Positions 7,987 to 17,621 of a stretch of DNA of 64,000 bases are shown here, piece after piece (the stretch's first letter is position 1; every line of letters begins with the position of its first letter). The stretch comes from Hyphomicrobiales bacterium. Its GTDB lineage: Bacteria > Pseudomonadota > Alphaproteobacteria > Rhizobiales > Xanthobacteraceae. The notes beneath the pieces were generated by a model, which ran no database searches, was not told the DNA's origin, and worked only from the letters and a program-made list of their open reading frames with translations. The position numbers were made by a program, and so were the translations under genes. The stretch is taken from assembly GCA_017305665.1 (NCBI GenBank), contig JAFKKH010000019.1, positions 238,628 through 302,627 on the forward strand. The letters are read 5' to 3'.

Positions 7987-9075
7987 TCAGTTGGTCTGCC
8001 CGAGGGGAAGACCCAGCCGGCGCTCGTCCGGTTCACCCTGCCGAACCGCCAGCCGCTCAGTTTGCATGACCGCAAGCGTCAGCACCACGATGGCTACCGC
8101 CTGATGCACGAGCCCGAGCGAGATCGGGACTTCATACAGCAGCGTCAGGATGCCGAGCGTTGCCTGCAAGGTGACCGCCGCCGCAAGCCAGAGCGCGCCG
8201 CTGACGGCGGCCCCTGCCCGCGACCGGACCGCATCGATGGCGTGCAGGATCGCGAGCGCAAACAACGTATAGGCCATCATGCGATGCTCGAACTGCACCG
8301 TCAGCGTGTTGTCGAAGAGGTTGCGCCACCACGGTTGTTCGAAGAACAGCCGCGCCGACGAAGGAATAAATCCGCCATCGATGCTCGGCCAGGTGTTGTA
8401 GACTTTTCCCGCGCGGAGTCCGGCCACGAGCGCGCCGAAATAGAGTTGCACGAATACCAGCACCAGCAGGATGCGGCTGGTGACGCGCAGCCGGAATATG
8501 GACTGCGATGGCTCACGGTCCGACAAGCGCCGCACGGTCCAGACGATCGCCGCGAAGATCAGCAGCGCCAGCACCAGATGCGTGGCGAGCCGATACTGGG
8601 AGACCTCCACACGCTTGGTGAGGCCCGATGCGACCATCCACCAGCCCACCGCGCCCTGAAGTCCGCCGAGCCCGAAAATGATCCAGAGCCGCCGCTTCAG
8701 ATCGGACGGCAGCATGCCGCGCCACAGAAACCACAGGAACGGCAGCAGATAGGCGACGCCGATGAAGCGGCCCAGCAGGCGATGGCTCCACTCCCACCAG
8801 AAGATGGTCTTGAACTGATCCAGCGTCATGCCCGCATTCATCTCGCGATATTGCGGAATTGCCTTGTAGCCCTCGAAGGCCTCGGTCCATTGCTGCTGGG
8901 TCAGCGGCGGCAGTGCGCCGGTCACCGGCTTCCATTCGACGATCGACAGGCCGGATTCGGTCAGCCGCGTCGCGCCTCCGACCAGCACCATGGCGGCGAT
9001 CAGCAACGCCATCGCAATGAGCCACCATCGGACGGCACGCAGGCGGAATCCCGTTTGGTCTGACGAACTGGTCAT
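7987..9075 (-). CDS. ctaA: Heme A synthase (COX15/CtaA type)
   Basis: Converts heme O to heme A for cytochrome c oxidase, in the inner membrane. The 362-residue length and eight helices in two four-helix halves fit the proteobacterial COX15 type. Family landmarks are [20 protein letters not shown] near the N-terminus (with the conserved acidic residue), [14 protein letters not shown] with a heme-ligand His, and the second-half counterparts [13 protein letters not shown]-like ([10 protein letters not shown]) and [12 protein letters not shown]. The gene diverges from the DUF2842 gene with about 95 nt between starts. Confidence 0.95.
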   Translation of the reverse strand: MTSSSDQTGFRLRAVRWWLIAMALLIAAMVLVGGATRLTESGLSIVEWKPVTGALPPLTQQQWTEAFEGYKAIPQYREMNAGMTLDQFKTIFWWEWSHRLLGRFIGVAYLLPFLWFLWRGMLPSDLKRRLWIIFGLGGLQGAVGWWMVASGLTKRVEVSQYRLATHLVLALLIFAAIVWTVRRLSDREPSQSIFRLRVTSRILLVLVFVQLYFGALVAGLRAGKVYNTWPSIDGGFIPSSARLFFEQPWWRNLFDNTLTVQFEHRMMAYTLFALAILHAIDAVRSRAGAAVSGALWLAAAVTLQATLGILTLLYEVPISLGLVHQAVAIVVLTLAVMQTERLAVRQGEPDERRLGLPLGQTN

Positions 9076-9170
9076 CGAAAGCTTTGTCTTGAATGGATTT
9101 TCGCGCCCCTTATAGTCCGCGCCGTCTCCCGCGCAAGCCGCGCTCCCGGCCAGAGTTGCACTTTTCCGTT

Positions 9171-9383
9171 ATGTCGATCCGCACCCGAAAATTCCTTGGA
9201 ACCATCGCACTGCTGATCCTCGTCGTGATCTGGTCGCTGCTCGGCATGACGGTCGCCCAGACGCCGTGGCTCGCGAACTCCCGGCTCTATCAAGCCATCT
9301 TCTATGTGGTCGCGGGAATTGGCTGGGTATTGCCGGCCATGCCGATCATCAGTTGGATGTCGAAGCCCGACGCTGACACCTGA
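9171..9383 (+). CDS. DUF2842 small membrane protein
   Basis: A 70-residue protein with two hydrophobic helices (FLGTIALLILVVIWSLLGM and IFYVVAGIGWVLPAMPII) and the ending ISWMSKPD typical of the alphaproteobacterial DUF2842 family. The function is not known. The ATG at 9171 is chosen because the upstream extension to 9093 is Arg/Pro-rich and overlaps the promoter space of divergent ctaA. Confidence 0.88.
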   Translation: MSIRTRKFLGTIALLILVVIWSLLGMTVAQTPWLANSRLYQAIFYVVAGIGWVLPAMPIISWMSKPDADT

Positions 9384-9397
9384 GCGTCGCCCTCACG

Positions 9398-10420
9398 CTA
9401 CCTGCCCAATCGCAGCCCGGACAGACGAACGCGCAGCGTGCGGAGCGAGCGCTGTGCATTCCAACCGACACGCGGCAGGGCATACAGCTCCGATCGCCCG
9501 TCGGGCCGGATCACCCCGGAAACGTTGGAGACGGCACTGACAAATCCGGCTTGCTCGGCCATCAGACCATGCCGCGCATCGAACGAGCCCGGGTGACCAA
9601 ACGGATACGCGAAATGCCGCACCTCGCGACCGGTCACGGCCTCGGTCACCGCTTTTCCCATTTCGATGTCGCGCCGCGCGGCATCATCCGGCAGCGCCGC
9701 AAGCACGGGATAATTCACGGTCGCGCTGCCGATGGTTATCCGCGAGTCCGTCGCCAACTTTTCAACGTCCTGCCACGTCATGAAGGCGTCCCGCGACAAC
9801 GCGGCCAGATCGACGGAATAGCGCCTGCAGAGATCGTTGACCGCAGCGGATAGCGCTGCCGGCGCAAGCGTTTGCATCCAGTTGGCAAGAAAATCGTAGA
9901 GCTCGTGTTTTGCAGCAATGTCCGCCGCGTTGAAATGCTGCTCCTGCCCGTCCATCACGAGACTGATGCGATCGTGCCGCGCGACGATCTCCGGAAGCGC
10001 GAGCCACCAGGCCTCGCCAACGCCATCCGGAAACGCGGTCGGGATATAGACCGCAAACGGCACGTCATGTTTCGCGAGGACAGGATAGCCGTGGGTCAAG
10101 ACGTCGCGATAGCCGCCATCGAAGGTCAGCGCCGCGAACCGCCCCGGTGCGGTCGGCCGGCGGGTCCGCGCACACATCTCGTCCAGCGACACCAGGTCGA
10201 ACTTCCAGCGGCGCAGCGCTCGAACAAGGCGATCAAGGAATTCAGGTGCGATGTCGTGGGCGCGCAGCGGCTGGAATCGGCCCGCCTGCTCCGGACGCAC
10301 ACGCTCGAATCGCAGGATCACGCCGGTGCCGCCAGCCCGGCGCTCGAACAGCCGCGCCAAACCGCTGAAATAGGCCAACTCCAGCCCTGCGGCGGTCAAA
10401 ACCCCGTTTGCGGATGGCAC
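9398..10420 (-). CDS. NodB-fold polysaccharide deacetylase homologue, metal site lost
   Basis: A 340-residue protein with a recognisable CE4/NodB core. Motif 1 reads LTFDGGYRD at 99-106 where active enzymes have TFDDG, so the metal-binding Asp is Gly102. Motif 2, normally H-S/T-x-x-H-P, reads SATVNYP at 232-238, so both zinc-binding His are replaced (Ala233, Tyr237). Motif 3 AYPFG is retained at about 271. The fold is therefore kept but the metal triad is gone, and classical N-deacetylation is unlikely. It diverges from the acyltransferase gene and heads a holdfast/UPP-like block; the Caulobacter counterpart by position and family is HfsH. It might be a saccharide-binding or regulatory pseudoenzyme. 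There is no signal peptide. Confidence 0.88.
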   Translation of the reverse strand: MPSANGVLTAAGLELAYFSGLARLFERRAGGTGVILRFERVRPEQAGRFQPLRAHDIAPEFLDRLVRALRRWKFDLVSLDEMCARTRRPTAPGRFAALTFDGGYRDVLTHGYPVLAKHDVPFAVYIPTAFPDGVGEAWWLALPEIVARHDRISLVMDGQEQHFNAADIAAKHELYDFLANWMQTLAPAALSAAVNDLCRRYSVDLAALSRDAFMTWQDVEKLATDSRITIGSATVNYPVLAALPDDAARRDIEMGKAVTEAVTGREVRHFAYPFGHPGSFDARHGLMAEQAGFVSAVSNVSGVIRPDGRSELYALPRVGWNAQRSLRTLRVRLSGLRLGR

Positions 10421-10542
10421 CCCACACTCCTCGTCCCGTCACGCTTCAGCGGGTCCGGTATTGTCCTTACGCTTTGTTGACATTTCTTTGCGAGGGTCCG
10501 CCAACGCGAAAAAGTAAACAAACTGCAAAAACAGGCTTTGCG

Positions 10543-11733
10543 ATGCTCATGGCTGCTGTGATGGAACGTCCGACGGCAGAAGCACGGGCGCGATCCGGCG
10601 TGACCCGCATTGCCCACGTCGACGTTCTTCATGACATGCACGAAGCCGAGCCGGTTTGGCGCGCCCTCGAAGCCGAGGTGCTGACGCCGTATCAGCGGTT
10701 CGACTTCCTGGCGCAGTGGCAAGAACAGGTCGGCACGCGCGAAGGCCTGCAGCCCTGCATCGTCATCGCCCGCGACGCCGACCGGCAACCGCTGATGCTG
10801 CTGCCGCTGGCTGCCGGACAGGAAAACGGCGTGCGCGTGGCCCGCTTCATGGGCGGCAAGCATGTCACCTTCAACATGCCGCTGCTGCGACGGGATTTTG
10901 CGGCGGCGGCCACGCCGGACGATCTCGAGGCGCTGCTCGACGGGCTCCGCAACAAGCCGGTCAATATCGACGTACTGGCGTTCGCGCGGCAGCCCGAGCG
11001 CTGGCGCGATCTGACGAATCCGATGGCGCTGCTGCCGAGCCAGACCGCCGTCAACGACTGTCCGTTGATGACGATTACGCCGGGCGCGACTCCGGCGGAG
11101 CGGATCAGCAACTCGTTCCGCCGCAGGCTCAAAGGCAAGGAGCGCAAGCTGCAGGCGCTGCCCGGCTACCGCTATCACCTGCTCGACAGCGATGCCGACA
11201 TCCAGCGCACGCTCGACTGGTTCTTCGTGGTCAAGCCGCAGCGCATGGCGGCGCAGAAACTGCCCAATGTGTTCGCCGATCCCGGCGTGGAGGAATTTCT
11301 CCGCGCCGCCTGCATGACACGGCTGCCGAACGGCACGCGCGCCATCAAAATCCATTCGATCGAATGCGACAGCGAGATCATCGCGATTTTCGCCGGCGTT
11401 GCCGACAACAGCCGCTTCTCGATGATGTTCAACACCTACACCATGTCGGAGAGTGCACGCTACAGCCCCGGCCTGATCCTGATGCGCGACATCATCGACC
11501 ACTACGCCGAACATGGCTACACCTCGCTCGATCTCGGCATCGGATCGGACGACTACAAGCGGCTGTTCTGCAAAAGCGACGAGCCGATCTTCGACAGCTT
11601 TCTGGCGCTGACCGCGATCGGCAAGCTCGCCGCGATCGGCATGTCGTCACTGACCCACGCCAAGCGCATGGTCAAGCACACGCCGGCGCTGATGCAGCTC
11701 GCGCAGATGCTGCGCGGCGCCCTGCACCGCTAA
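10543..11733 (+). CDS. FemAB/BioF2-like GNAT acyltransferase (HfsK-type)
   Basis: A 396-residue cytosolic protein with the two-GNAT-domain layout of the BioF2/FemAB-like acetyltransferase family. The N-terminal half carries YQRFDFLAQWQEQVG and LLPLAAGQENGVRVARFMGG; the C-terminal half carries the acyl-CoA-binding region SPGLILMRDIIDHYAEHGY followed by SLDLGIGSDDYKRLFC. Such proteins sit in exopolysaccharide and holdfast loci (HfsK in Caulobacter) and are thought to acylate sugar residues. The ATG at 10543 is preferred; the frame is open to 10408 but that part overlaps the divergent gene. A second ATG at 10549 is possible. Confidence 0.85.
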   Translation: MLMAAVMERPTAEARARSGVTRIAHVDVLHDMHEAEPVWRALEAEVLTPYQRFDFLAQWQEQVGTREGLQPCIVIARDADRQPLMLLPLAAGQENGVRVARFMGGKHVTFNMPLLRRDFAAAATPDDLEALLDGLRNKPVNIDVLAFARQPERWRDLTNPMALLPSQTAVNDCPLMTITPGATPAERISNSFRRRLKGKERKLQALPGYRYHLLDSDADIQRTLDWFFVVKPQRMAAQKLPNVFADPGVEEFLRAACMTRLPNGTRAIKIHSIECDSEIIAIFAGVADNSRFSMMFNTYTMSESARYSPGLILMRDIIDHYAEHGYTSLDLGIGSDDYKRLFCKSDEPIFDSFLALTAIGKLAAIGMSSLTHAKRMVKHTPALMQLAQMLRGALHR

Positions 11734-11761
11734 ATCGTCATCGAGAAAACGGCTGGAAGGA

Positions 11762-13936
11762 TCAGGCCGCCACCCGCGGTCCGGTCTGGATATCCGAAGG
11801 CTGTGACGGCCGCTCCAGCACCGTCACCGACGCAAAGCCGATGGCCTGGAGCTGCTCGCTCATCCGCGCCCGTGCCTCGGAAGGCATGGAGGGATCCGGA
11901 ACGAGGATGGCACGGGCGTTCTCGGTCAACAGCCTGGCCGGAAGATCGGTCGCGGTGCCGGCATCGAGCAGCACGTGATCGTAGACCCGCAGCAGAGCAT
12001 CAAGCGCCAGCGTCAGACGCGGCGATTGCAGCAGAGCGCGATCGGCGCCCGAACGTCCGGCGCCCACGATATGAACAGACGACAGCCGGTCGCGGGTGAT
12101 CACCTGCCCGAATGAAGCTTCGCCGAGCATCAGGTCGGCAAGCCCCGGTGCCGCCGGGTCGACCGAAACCGCCGTCAGCGTCGGCGACGACGGTGACAGA
12201 TCCACCAGCACGACCTTGGCGCTGCGTGCCAGCAGCCGCGCCAACGTCAGGGCCGTGAGTGTGATCGTCTCGTTCTGGCCGGTGCCCATGATGGTGATCT
12301 TGCGCGCCGCCTCACCCGCCGCACGCAATTCGGTCGCGAGCTGATCGATCTCGCTCACCCCCACCGCCAGCTCCGGATGGGTATCGCGCACGACCGGCGC
12401 GGCGGCGGCAGCAGGAGCCACGACGGCGGCAACCCGTGCGGGCACCGAACTGAATATCGCCGAGGCGCGCGGCGCGGTCATCCGCAGCAATTCGCCGGTC
12501 GCGATGTAGCCCGCCGTCAGCATCAAGGTCGCCAGCGTCGCGATCAGGACGATCGGCAGCTTCTTCGGATAGGCCGGGGTATTCGACACGATGCCGCGAG
12601 AGATGATCCGTCCGTCGGTCGGCGCATCGATGTTCTCGCGCGCAGTCGCCTCGCGGTATTTGGCAAGATAGGACTCGAGGAGATCGCGCTGCGCCTTGGC
12701 TTCGCGTTCGAGCGCCCGGAGTTTCACGTCGTCGCCGTTGGACGAGGTCGCCTGCTTCTTCAGGTGGTCGAGACTGTTGCTCAACCCATCGACACGGCTG
12801 CTGGCGATGCGCGCATCGTTCTCCAGCGAGCGGGAGATTTTGCCGGCTTCCTCGCGTATCTGATGGTCGAGGTCGGCAAGCTGGGCTTTTAGCTCCTTGA
12901 TCCGCGGGTGCTGGCTGAGCAAGGTCGACGATTGTTCCGCCAGTTGCGCGCGCAAGGTGACGCGCTGCTCCTGCAACCGGCGCATCAGTTCGGAATTGAG
13001 AACCTCGGAAGCTTCGATCGGCTTGCCGCTCTTGAGCATCTCGCGGATCAGCCGCGCCTTGGTCTCCGCATCGGACTTCAGCGCGCGCGCGTTGTTCAGT
13101 TGGGTGTTGAGCTCGCCCAATTGCTGGTTCGACAGGGTCGTGTTGTTGGTGCCGATGAACAGACTGGATTTCGACCGGAAGTCCTCGACGTGGGCCTCGG
13201 CGTCGGCAACCCTCTTGCGCAAGCCATCGATTTCGCCCGACAGCCACTGCCCCGCAGTCTTCGCCTGTTCGCGGCGGGCGCTCTGTTGCAACACAAGATA
13301 TCCGTCCGCGATCGAATTCGCGACGCGGGCCGCAAGTTCGGGATCGCGTGATTGGAATTCAATGACGATCACCCGCGACTTGTCCACGGCATAGGCCGTC
13401 AACCGCTGGTAATAGGCATCCAGCACGCGCTCTTCGGGCGTCATCCGAAAGGGATCGCGACCGATTCCAAACAACGCGAGCAGGGATCGCAGCGGCGACA
13501 CGCCGCGCAGCACCGGATCGAACTCCGGGTTCTCCGCAAGCTTGTTCTTCTTGATCACGTCGCGGGCGAGATCGCGCGACAGCACGAGCTGCACCTGACT
13601 CGTGACGGCTTCGGGATCGAGCGCTGTGCGCTCCTCGTTGCGCTCACCATTCGGACGCAGGAAGATGTTTTCCCGGCCATCGATCAGAATCCGGGCCTCG
13701 GATTTGTATCGTGGCGTGACCAGGTTGACGACGGCGAGCGAGAGTCCGAAAGCGCACAGGGTCGGAATGATCACCCAGCGCTTCTTCCGTTTCAGCGTTT
13801 GCCAGATCTCCCGCAAGTCGATGTCACCGATTTCCGGTGACCGCGTATCTGTCAGTGGCGCGGTTGGCTCGAACGCGGGCGCAGCATTTCGGACGGGGAT
13901 CTCGCCCTCACCTTTCCGCCAAAACGCAAACCGCAT
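11762..13936 (-). CDS. Wzc/GumC-like polysaccharide co-polymerase with degenerate kinase domain
   Basis: A 724-residue inner-membrane chain-length and export protein. The Wzz domain spans residues 35-470 with membrane helices near 54-73 and 459-480 and long coiled coils (about 200-400) projecting into the periplasm. The C-terminal third (540-715) aligns with a bacterial tyrosine-kinase ATPase, but the P-loop position reads GTGQNET (551-557), without the GKS/T lysine. The Walker A' Asp-x-Asp is altered (VVLVDLSPSSPT), and no Tyr-rich tail follows. It should thus work without autophosphorylation, like the HfsA plus HfsB pair of the holdfast system fused into one chain. It diverges from the Wza gene at 14066. 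Confidence 0.9.
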   Translation of the reverse strand: MRFAFWRKGEGEIPVRNAAPAFEPTAPLTDTRSPEIGDIDLREIWQTLKRKKRWVIIPTLCAFGLSLAVVNLVTPRYKSEARILIDGRENIFLRPNGERNEERTALDPEAVTSQVQLVLSRDLARDVIKKNKLAENPEFDPVLRGVSPLRSLLALFGIGRDPFRMTPEERVLDAYYQRLTAYAVDKSRVIVIEFQSRDPELAARVANSIADGYLVLQQSARREQAKTAGQWLSGEIDGLRKRVADAEAHVEDFRSKSSLFIGTNNTTLSNQQLGELNTQLNNARALKSDAETKARLIREMLKSGKPIEASEVLNSELMRRLQEQRVTLRAQLAEQSSTLLSQHPRIKELKAQLADLDHQIREEAGKISRSLENDARIASSRVDGLSNSLDHLKKQATSSNGDDVKLRALEREAKAQRDLLESYLAKYREATARENIDAPTDGRIISRGIVSNTPAYPKKLPIVLIATLATLMLTAGYIATGELLRMTAPRASAIFSSVPARVAAVVAPAAAAAPVVRDTHPELAVGVSEIDQLATELRAAGEAARKITIMGTGQNETITLTALTLARLLARSAKVVLVDLSPSSPTLTAVSVDPAAPGLADLMLGEASFGQVITRDRLSSVHIVGAGRSGADRALLQSPRLTLALDALLRVYDHVLLDAGTATDLPARLLTENARAILVPDPSMPSEARARMSEQLQAIGFASVTVLERPSQPSDIQTGPRVAA

Positions 13937-14065
13937 CGCTCACTCCCACTGACGCTCACGATCCCCGATCGCGCGCGGCGATTACAGTCCATTATGGTTG
14001 CCGTCCGGTTAATTCAGCGAACCGACCGCAATGGCGGAAATAGTCCCGGTCACCCTTTGTTAACC

Positions 14066-14791
14066 ATGAAAGCCCTTAAATGGATTCGATATTTCACGGA
14101 TTGCCCCATGGGACGCGCACGCGCTGTCACTCTTTGTCTGCTGACCGCGCTGGCGCTGTCCGGCTGCATGCGGCATCCGGTGCCGGTGGCTTCCGTCGCT
14201 CCGCATAGCGATCTCGATGCCATGGCCTATGGCGGACGGCCGGGTGCGGCGCCGTCGGCTTATCGCGGCGCGCCGCCTTCTGCTTACGCCGCCCCCGTCG
14301 TCTATGCCGCAGCGCCGCCGGTCGTGCACGATCCCGCCTATCGCCTCGATGCCGGCGACCGGCTGCGCATCGTGGTTTACGGCCAGGAGGGCCTCACCAA
14401 TACCTATCTGGTCGATGCCGGCGGCCACATCACCATGCCGCTGATCGGCTCGGTTGCGGCGCGCGGCCGGACACCGGCCGAACTCGCCGCCGCCATCGCC
14501 GCGAAACTGCGCAACGGCTACATCCGCGAGCCCTATGTCGCCGCCGAGATCGAGGCCTACCGTCCGTTCTTCATTCTCGGCGAGGTGGTAGCGCCCGGCC
14601 AGTATCCGTTCGTGCCGAACATGACGGTGGAGAGCGCGGTCGCCATCGCCGGTGGCTTCTCCCCCCGCGCCAAGCGCGACACCGTCACCGTCACCCACAC
14701 CGATGCGCGCGGCACCGTCCGCCTCGTGGTGCCTGCCACCACATCGCTTAGCCCCGGCGACACCGTCGTCGTCGGCGAACGCTGGTTCTGA
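14066..14791 (+). CDS. Wza-type polysaccharide export lipoprotein
   Basis: Outer-membrane export component of 241 residues from the ATG at 14066; an internal ATG at 14108 begins the sharper signal MGRARAVTLCLLTALALSGC, with lipobox LSGC. After a Pro/Ala/Tyr-rich linker, the Poly_export domain begins YRLDAGDRLRIVVYGQEG and an SLBB-like domain begins YRPFFILGEVVAPGQYPFVP. It is shorter than E. coli Wza and lacks a clear C-terminal membrane helix, as in HfsD/UppC-like proteins. It divergently faces the Wzc-like gene and is followed 3 nt later by a GT4 gene. Confidence 0.9.
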   Translation: MKALKWIRYFTDCPMGRARAVTLCLLTALALSGCMRHPVPVASVAPHSDLDAMAYGGRPGAAPSAYRGAPPSAYAAPVVYAAAPPVVHDPAYRLDAGDRLRIVVYGQEGLTNTYLVDAGGHITMPLIGSVAARGRTPAELAAAIAAKLRNGYIREPYVAAEIEAYRPFFILGEVVAPGQYPFVPNMTVESAVAIAGGFSPRAKRDTVTVTHTDARGTVRLVVPATTSLSPGDTVVVGERWF

Positions 14792-14794
14792 GCA

Positions 14795-15931
14795 GTGGCC
14801 ACCGCATCATCGGAGTCCCCGCTGCGTATCCTGCACGCTGTCCGCGCACCGGTGGGCGGCATTATCCGCCATATCCTTGACCTCGCAAACGGACAGGCCG
14901 ATCGCGGCCATCTCGTCGGCATCGTTGCCGACAGCCTCACCGGCGGTGAGCGGGCCGATACGGCTCTCGCGGAGATCGCTCCGCGGCTCAAACTTGGCGT
15001 CCACCGCATCCCGATCCACCGGGAGCCCCACCCCACCGATCTCCTTGCCTGGATGCAGTTCGGAACGCTGGTGCGGAAGCTGAAACCTGACGTGTTGCAC
15101 GGACATGGCGCCAAGGCCGGCGCCTTCGTGCGCATGAAAGGCGCGTCGACAGGGACGATCCGGGTCTACACCCCGCACGGGGGATCGCTGCACTATCCGT
15201 TGTCGACGGTGAAGGGTGTGCTTTACAGCCGCCTCGAACGCGCGCTGATGAACCGCACCGATCTGTTCCTGTTCGAAAGCGCGTTTGCACAAAACACGTA
15301 TCAGCGGATCGTCGGCACGCCGACCGGCGTCGTGAAATGCGTCTTCAATGGCGTCACAGCCAATGAATTCGACCCGATCGCTACGGCCGAAGATGCGACC
15401 GATGTCGCCTATGTCGGCGAGTTTCGAGACATTAAAGGCACCGATCTTCTGATCGACGCCGTCGCCCGGCTGCGGGCCGACGGCAAACCGATCACTCTCA
15501 CCCTCGCTGGCGACGGCGAGGAAACCGCGAACCTGAAAGCCCAGATACAGCGGCTCGGTCTCGGCGACGCGGTCCGTTTCATCGGTCACGTCAAGGCGCG
15601 CTATGGCTTCTCGAAGGGAAGGCTGCTGGTCGTGCCGTCACGCGGCGATTCCATGCCGTATGTGGTGATCGAAGCGGCCGCGGCGGGCGTTCCCATGGTC
15701 GCCGCAAATGTCGGCGGCATTCCGGAGATTTTCGGCCCCTATACCGATGCGCTGTTCGCTCCCAACATCGTTGGCGCTATGGCCGACGCCATCGAAACCG
15801 CGCTGGACGAACCCGCTGCGGCAGCTGAGCGCGCGAAATCGCTTCGCGAGCGCATCTTCCAGCACTTCTCGCAGAAGGCGATGGTCGAGGGCGTCATGGC
15901 CGGTTATCGCGAGACGTTTGCGAAGCGTTAA
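14795..15931 (+). CDS. Glycosyltransferase family 4
   Basis: A 378-residue GT-B enzyme beginning at a GTG 3 nt after the Wza stop, so the two are almost certainly cotranscribed. The N-terminal domain has the acceptor-binding glycine loop APVGGIIRHILDLANG. The C-terminal nucleotide-sugar domain has VAYVGEFRDIKGTDLLIDAV, and near the end VVPSRGDSMPYVVIEAAAAG, matching the E-x7-E region of GT4 (the first Glu is Asp here). Donor and acceptor are unknown. By position it corresponds to the GTs of holdfast/UPP operons. Confidence 0.9.
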   Translation: MATASSESPLRILHAVRAPVGGIIRHILDLANGQADRGHLVGIVADSLTGGERADTALAEIAPRLKLGVHRIPIHREPHPTDLLAWMQFGTLVRKLKPDVLHGHGAKAGAFVRMKGASTGTIRVYTPHGGSLHYPLSTVKGVLYSRLERALMNRTDLFLFESAFAQNTYQRIVGTPTGVVKCVFNGVTANEFDPIATAEDATDVAYVGEFRDIKGTDLLIDAVARLRADGKPITLTLAGDGEETANLKAQIQRLGLGDAVRFIGHVKARYGFSKGRLLVVPSRGDSMPYVVIEAAAAGVPMVAANVGGIPEIFGPYTDALFAPNIVGAMADAIETALDEPAAAAERAKSLRERIFQHFSQKAMVEGVMAGYRETFAKR

Positions 15932-16052
15932 CCGTTTCGAAATGCTTCACGATTTGCGCAACCAATTCTTCCGATTTGATCCTTAAGTCACGGCAGGGGC
16001 CGGTTGCCCCGGCGCCGCATCTGTCGTGCGGCGCAGACGTGGATTTGAGGAC

Positions 16053-17585
16053 ATGGACCCGATCAACGCACGCTCCATGATCGACGCAGCGGCGAGCGGT
16101 GCCCCCGCAGCTCCCGTGGAGCGCCGACGGCGATTGTCACCCGCGGCACTCGCCGTCACCAATCAGAAGGTACGGCCGGCCTATTCGCCCGTGGTGATCG
16201 CCGGCGTCGTTCGTGCCGCCGACTTCATACTGCTGAGCTTGATCGGCATCGCGCTTTATCTCGGTTATGTTACCCGCATCGACGGATTCAAGTGGGGTTA
16301 TATCGCCGCGATTCTCGGCGTAGCTGCCTCCGCCGTCGTCTGTTTCCAGGCTGCTGACCTCTACGAGGTCCAGATTTTCCGCGGTCAGTTGCGGCAGATG
16401 ACCCGCATGATTTCCTCCTGGGCCGTCGTGTTCCTGCTGTTCATCGGCATCTCGTTCTTCATCAAGCTCGGCGACACGGTGTCGCGGTTCTGGCTCGCGT
16501 CGTTCTTCTTTGTCGGCCTGGCGGGCCTGATCGCCGGGCGGCTTGCGCTGCGCGCGATCATCCGCCGCTGGGCGCGCGAAGGGCGGCTCGATCGCCGGAC
16601 CGTGATCGTCGGTTCAGACGAGAACGGAGAAAATCTCATCAACGCATTGCGAGCGCAGGACGACTCCGACATCGACATCCTCGGCGTGTTCGACGACCGC
16701 AATGACGCACGCGCGCTCGACACCTGTGCCGGAAGCCCAAAGCTCGGCAAGATCGATGACATCCTCGAATTCGCGCGGCGGACACGGATCGACCTCGTGC
16801 TGTTCGCGCTGCCGATTTCGGCGGAAACCCGCATTCTCGAAATGCTGAAGAAGCTGTGGGTGCTGCCGGTGGATATCCGATTGTCCGCGCACACCAACAA
16901 GCTCCGCTTTCGTCCCCGCGCCTATTCCTATCTCGGCGAGGTGCCGACGCTCGACGTCTTCGAGGCTCCCATCACCGACTGGGATCTGGTGATGAAATGG
17001 CTGTTCGATCGCATCGCCGGCGCGATCATCCTGCTGCTGATCTCGCCGATCATGGCGCTGGTCGCGCTCGCCGTGAAGCTCGACAGCCCCGGCCCGGTGT
17101 TGTTCCGCCAGAAGCGCTTTGGCTTCAATAACGAGCGCGTCGACGTCTTCAAGTTTCGTTCGCTCTATCACGATCAGGCCGATCCGCTGGCTGCCAAGGT
17201 CGTGACCAAGAACGACAGTCGCGTCACCCGTGTCGGCCGCTTCATCCGCAAAACCAGCCTCGACGAACTGCCGCAACTGTTCAACGTCGTGTTCAAAGGC
17301 AATCTGTCCCTCGTCGGTCCGCGCCCGCACGCCGTGCAGGGCAAGCTGCAAAGCCGTCTGTTCGACGAGGCCGTGGACGGCTATTTCGCACGCCACCGTG
17401 TCAAGCCGGGCATCACCGGCTGGGCGCAGATCAACGGCTGGCGCGGCGAGGTCGACAACGAAGAAAAGATTCAAAAGCGCGTGGAGTTCGATCTCTACTA
17501 CATCGAGAACTGGTCCGTGCTGTTCGATCTCTACATCCTGCTCAAAACGCCGCTGGCTTTGCTGAAATCCGAAAACGCCTATTGA
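16053..17585 (+). CDS. Undecaprenyl-phosphate glucose-1-phosphate transferase (HfsE/UppE/WbaP-type)
   Basis: A 510-residue polyisoprenyl-phosphate hexose-1-P transferase that starts polysaccharide assembly by moving a sugar-1-P onto undecaprenyl phosphate. Four N-terminal helices (about 40-160) precede a Rossmann-like CoA-binding-type domain ([19 protein letters not shown]), then a fifth helix and the catalytic PHPT domain. Diagnostic strings are [44 protein letters not shown] and the ending [16 protein letters not shown]. The start at 16053 follows a weak purine tract; a GTG at 16026 is also open. It lies 120 nt after the GT4 gene and 36 nt before the Wzy-like gene. Confidence 0.93.
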   Translation: MDPINARSMIDAAASGAPAAPVERRRRLSPAALAVTNQKVRPAYSPVVIAGVVRAADFILLSLIGIALYLGYVTRIDGFKWGYIAAILGVAASAVVCFQAADLYEVQIFRGQLRQMTRMISSWAVVFLLFIGISFFIKLGDTVSRFWLASFFFVGLAGLIAGRLALRAIIRRWAREGRLDRRTVIVGSDENGENLINALRAQDDSDIDILGVFDDRNDARALDTCAGSPKLGKIDDILEFARRTRIDLVLFALPISAETRILEMLKKLWVLPVDIRLSAHTNKLRFRPRAYSYLGEVPTLDVFEAPITDWDLVMKWLFDRIAGAIILLLISPIMALVALAVKLDSPGPVLFRQKRFGFNNERVDVFKFRSLYHDQADPLAAKVVTKNDSRVTRVGRFIRKTSLDELPQLFNVVFKGNLSLVGPRPHAVQGKLQSRLFDEAVDGYFARHRVKPGITGWAQINGWRGEVDNEEKIQKRVEFDLYYIENWSVLFDLYILLKTPLALLKSENAY

Positions 17586-17621
17586 TCCGATTTCCTGCGC
17601 GTTGAGTTTTGCGAGTGCATA

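Noticed and set aside
7960-7990. Possible Irr/ICE-type iron box (ttagaattgttcaattc) upstream of the FTR1 gene
   Set aside because: Only loosely palindromic and matches the consensus poorly; not enough to call a regulator site.
7978-9063. Long open frame (361 codons) on the plus strand opposite ctaA
   Set aside because: Exact antisense of a well-supported heme A synthase; product is Arg/His/Gln-rich without motifs, typical of GC-rich shadow frames.
10396-11514. 372-codon minus-strand frame opposite the acyltransferase gene, and a 440-codon plus-strand frame 10656-11978
   Set aside because: Both are shadows of the GNAT/FemAB gene and the Wzc-like gene; compositions are extreme and no family pattern is seen.
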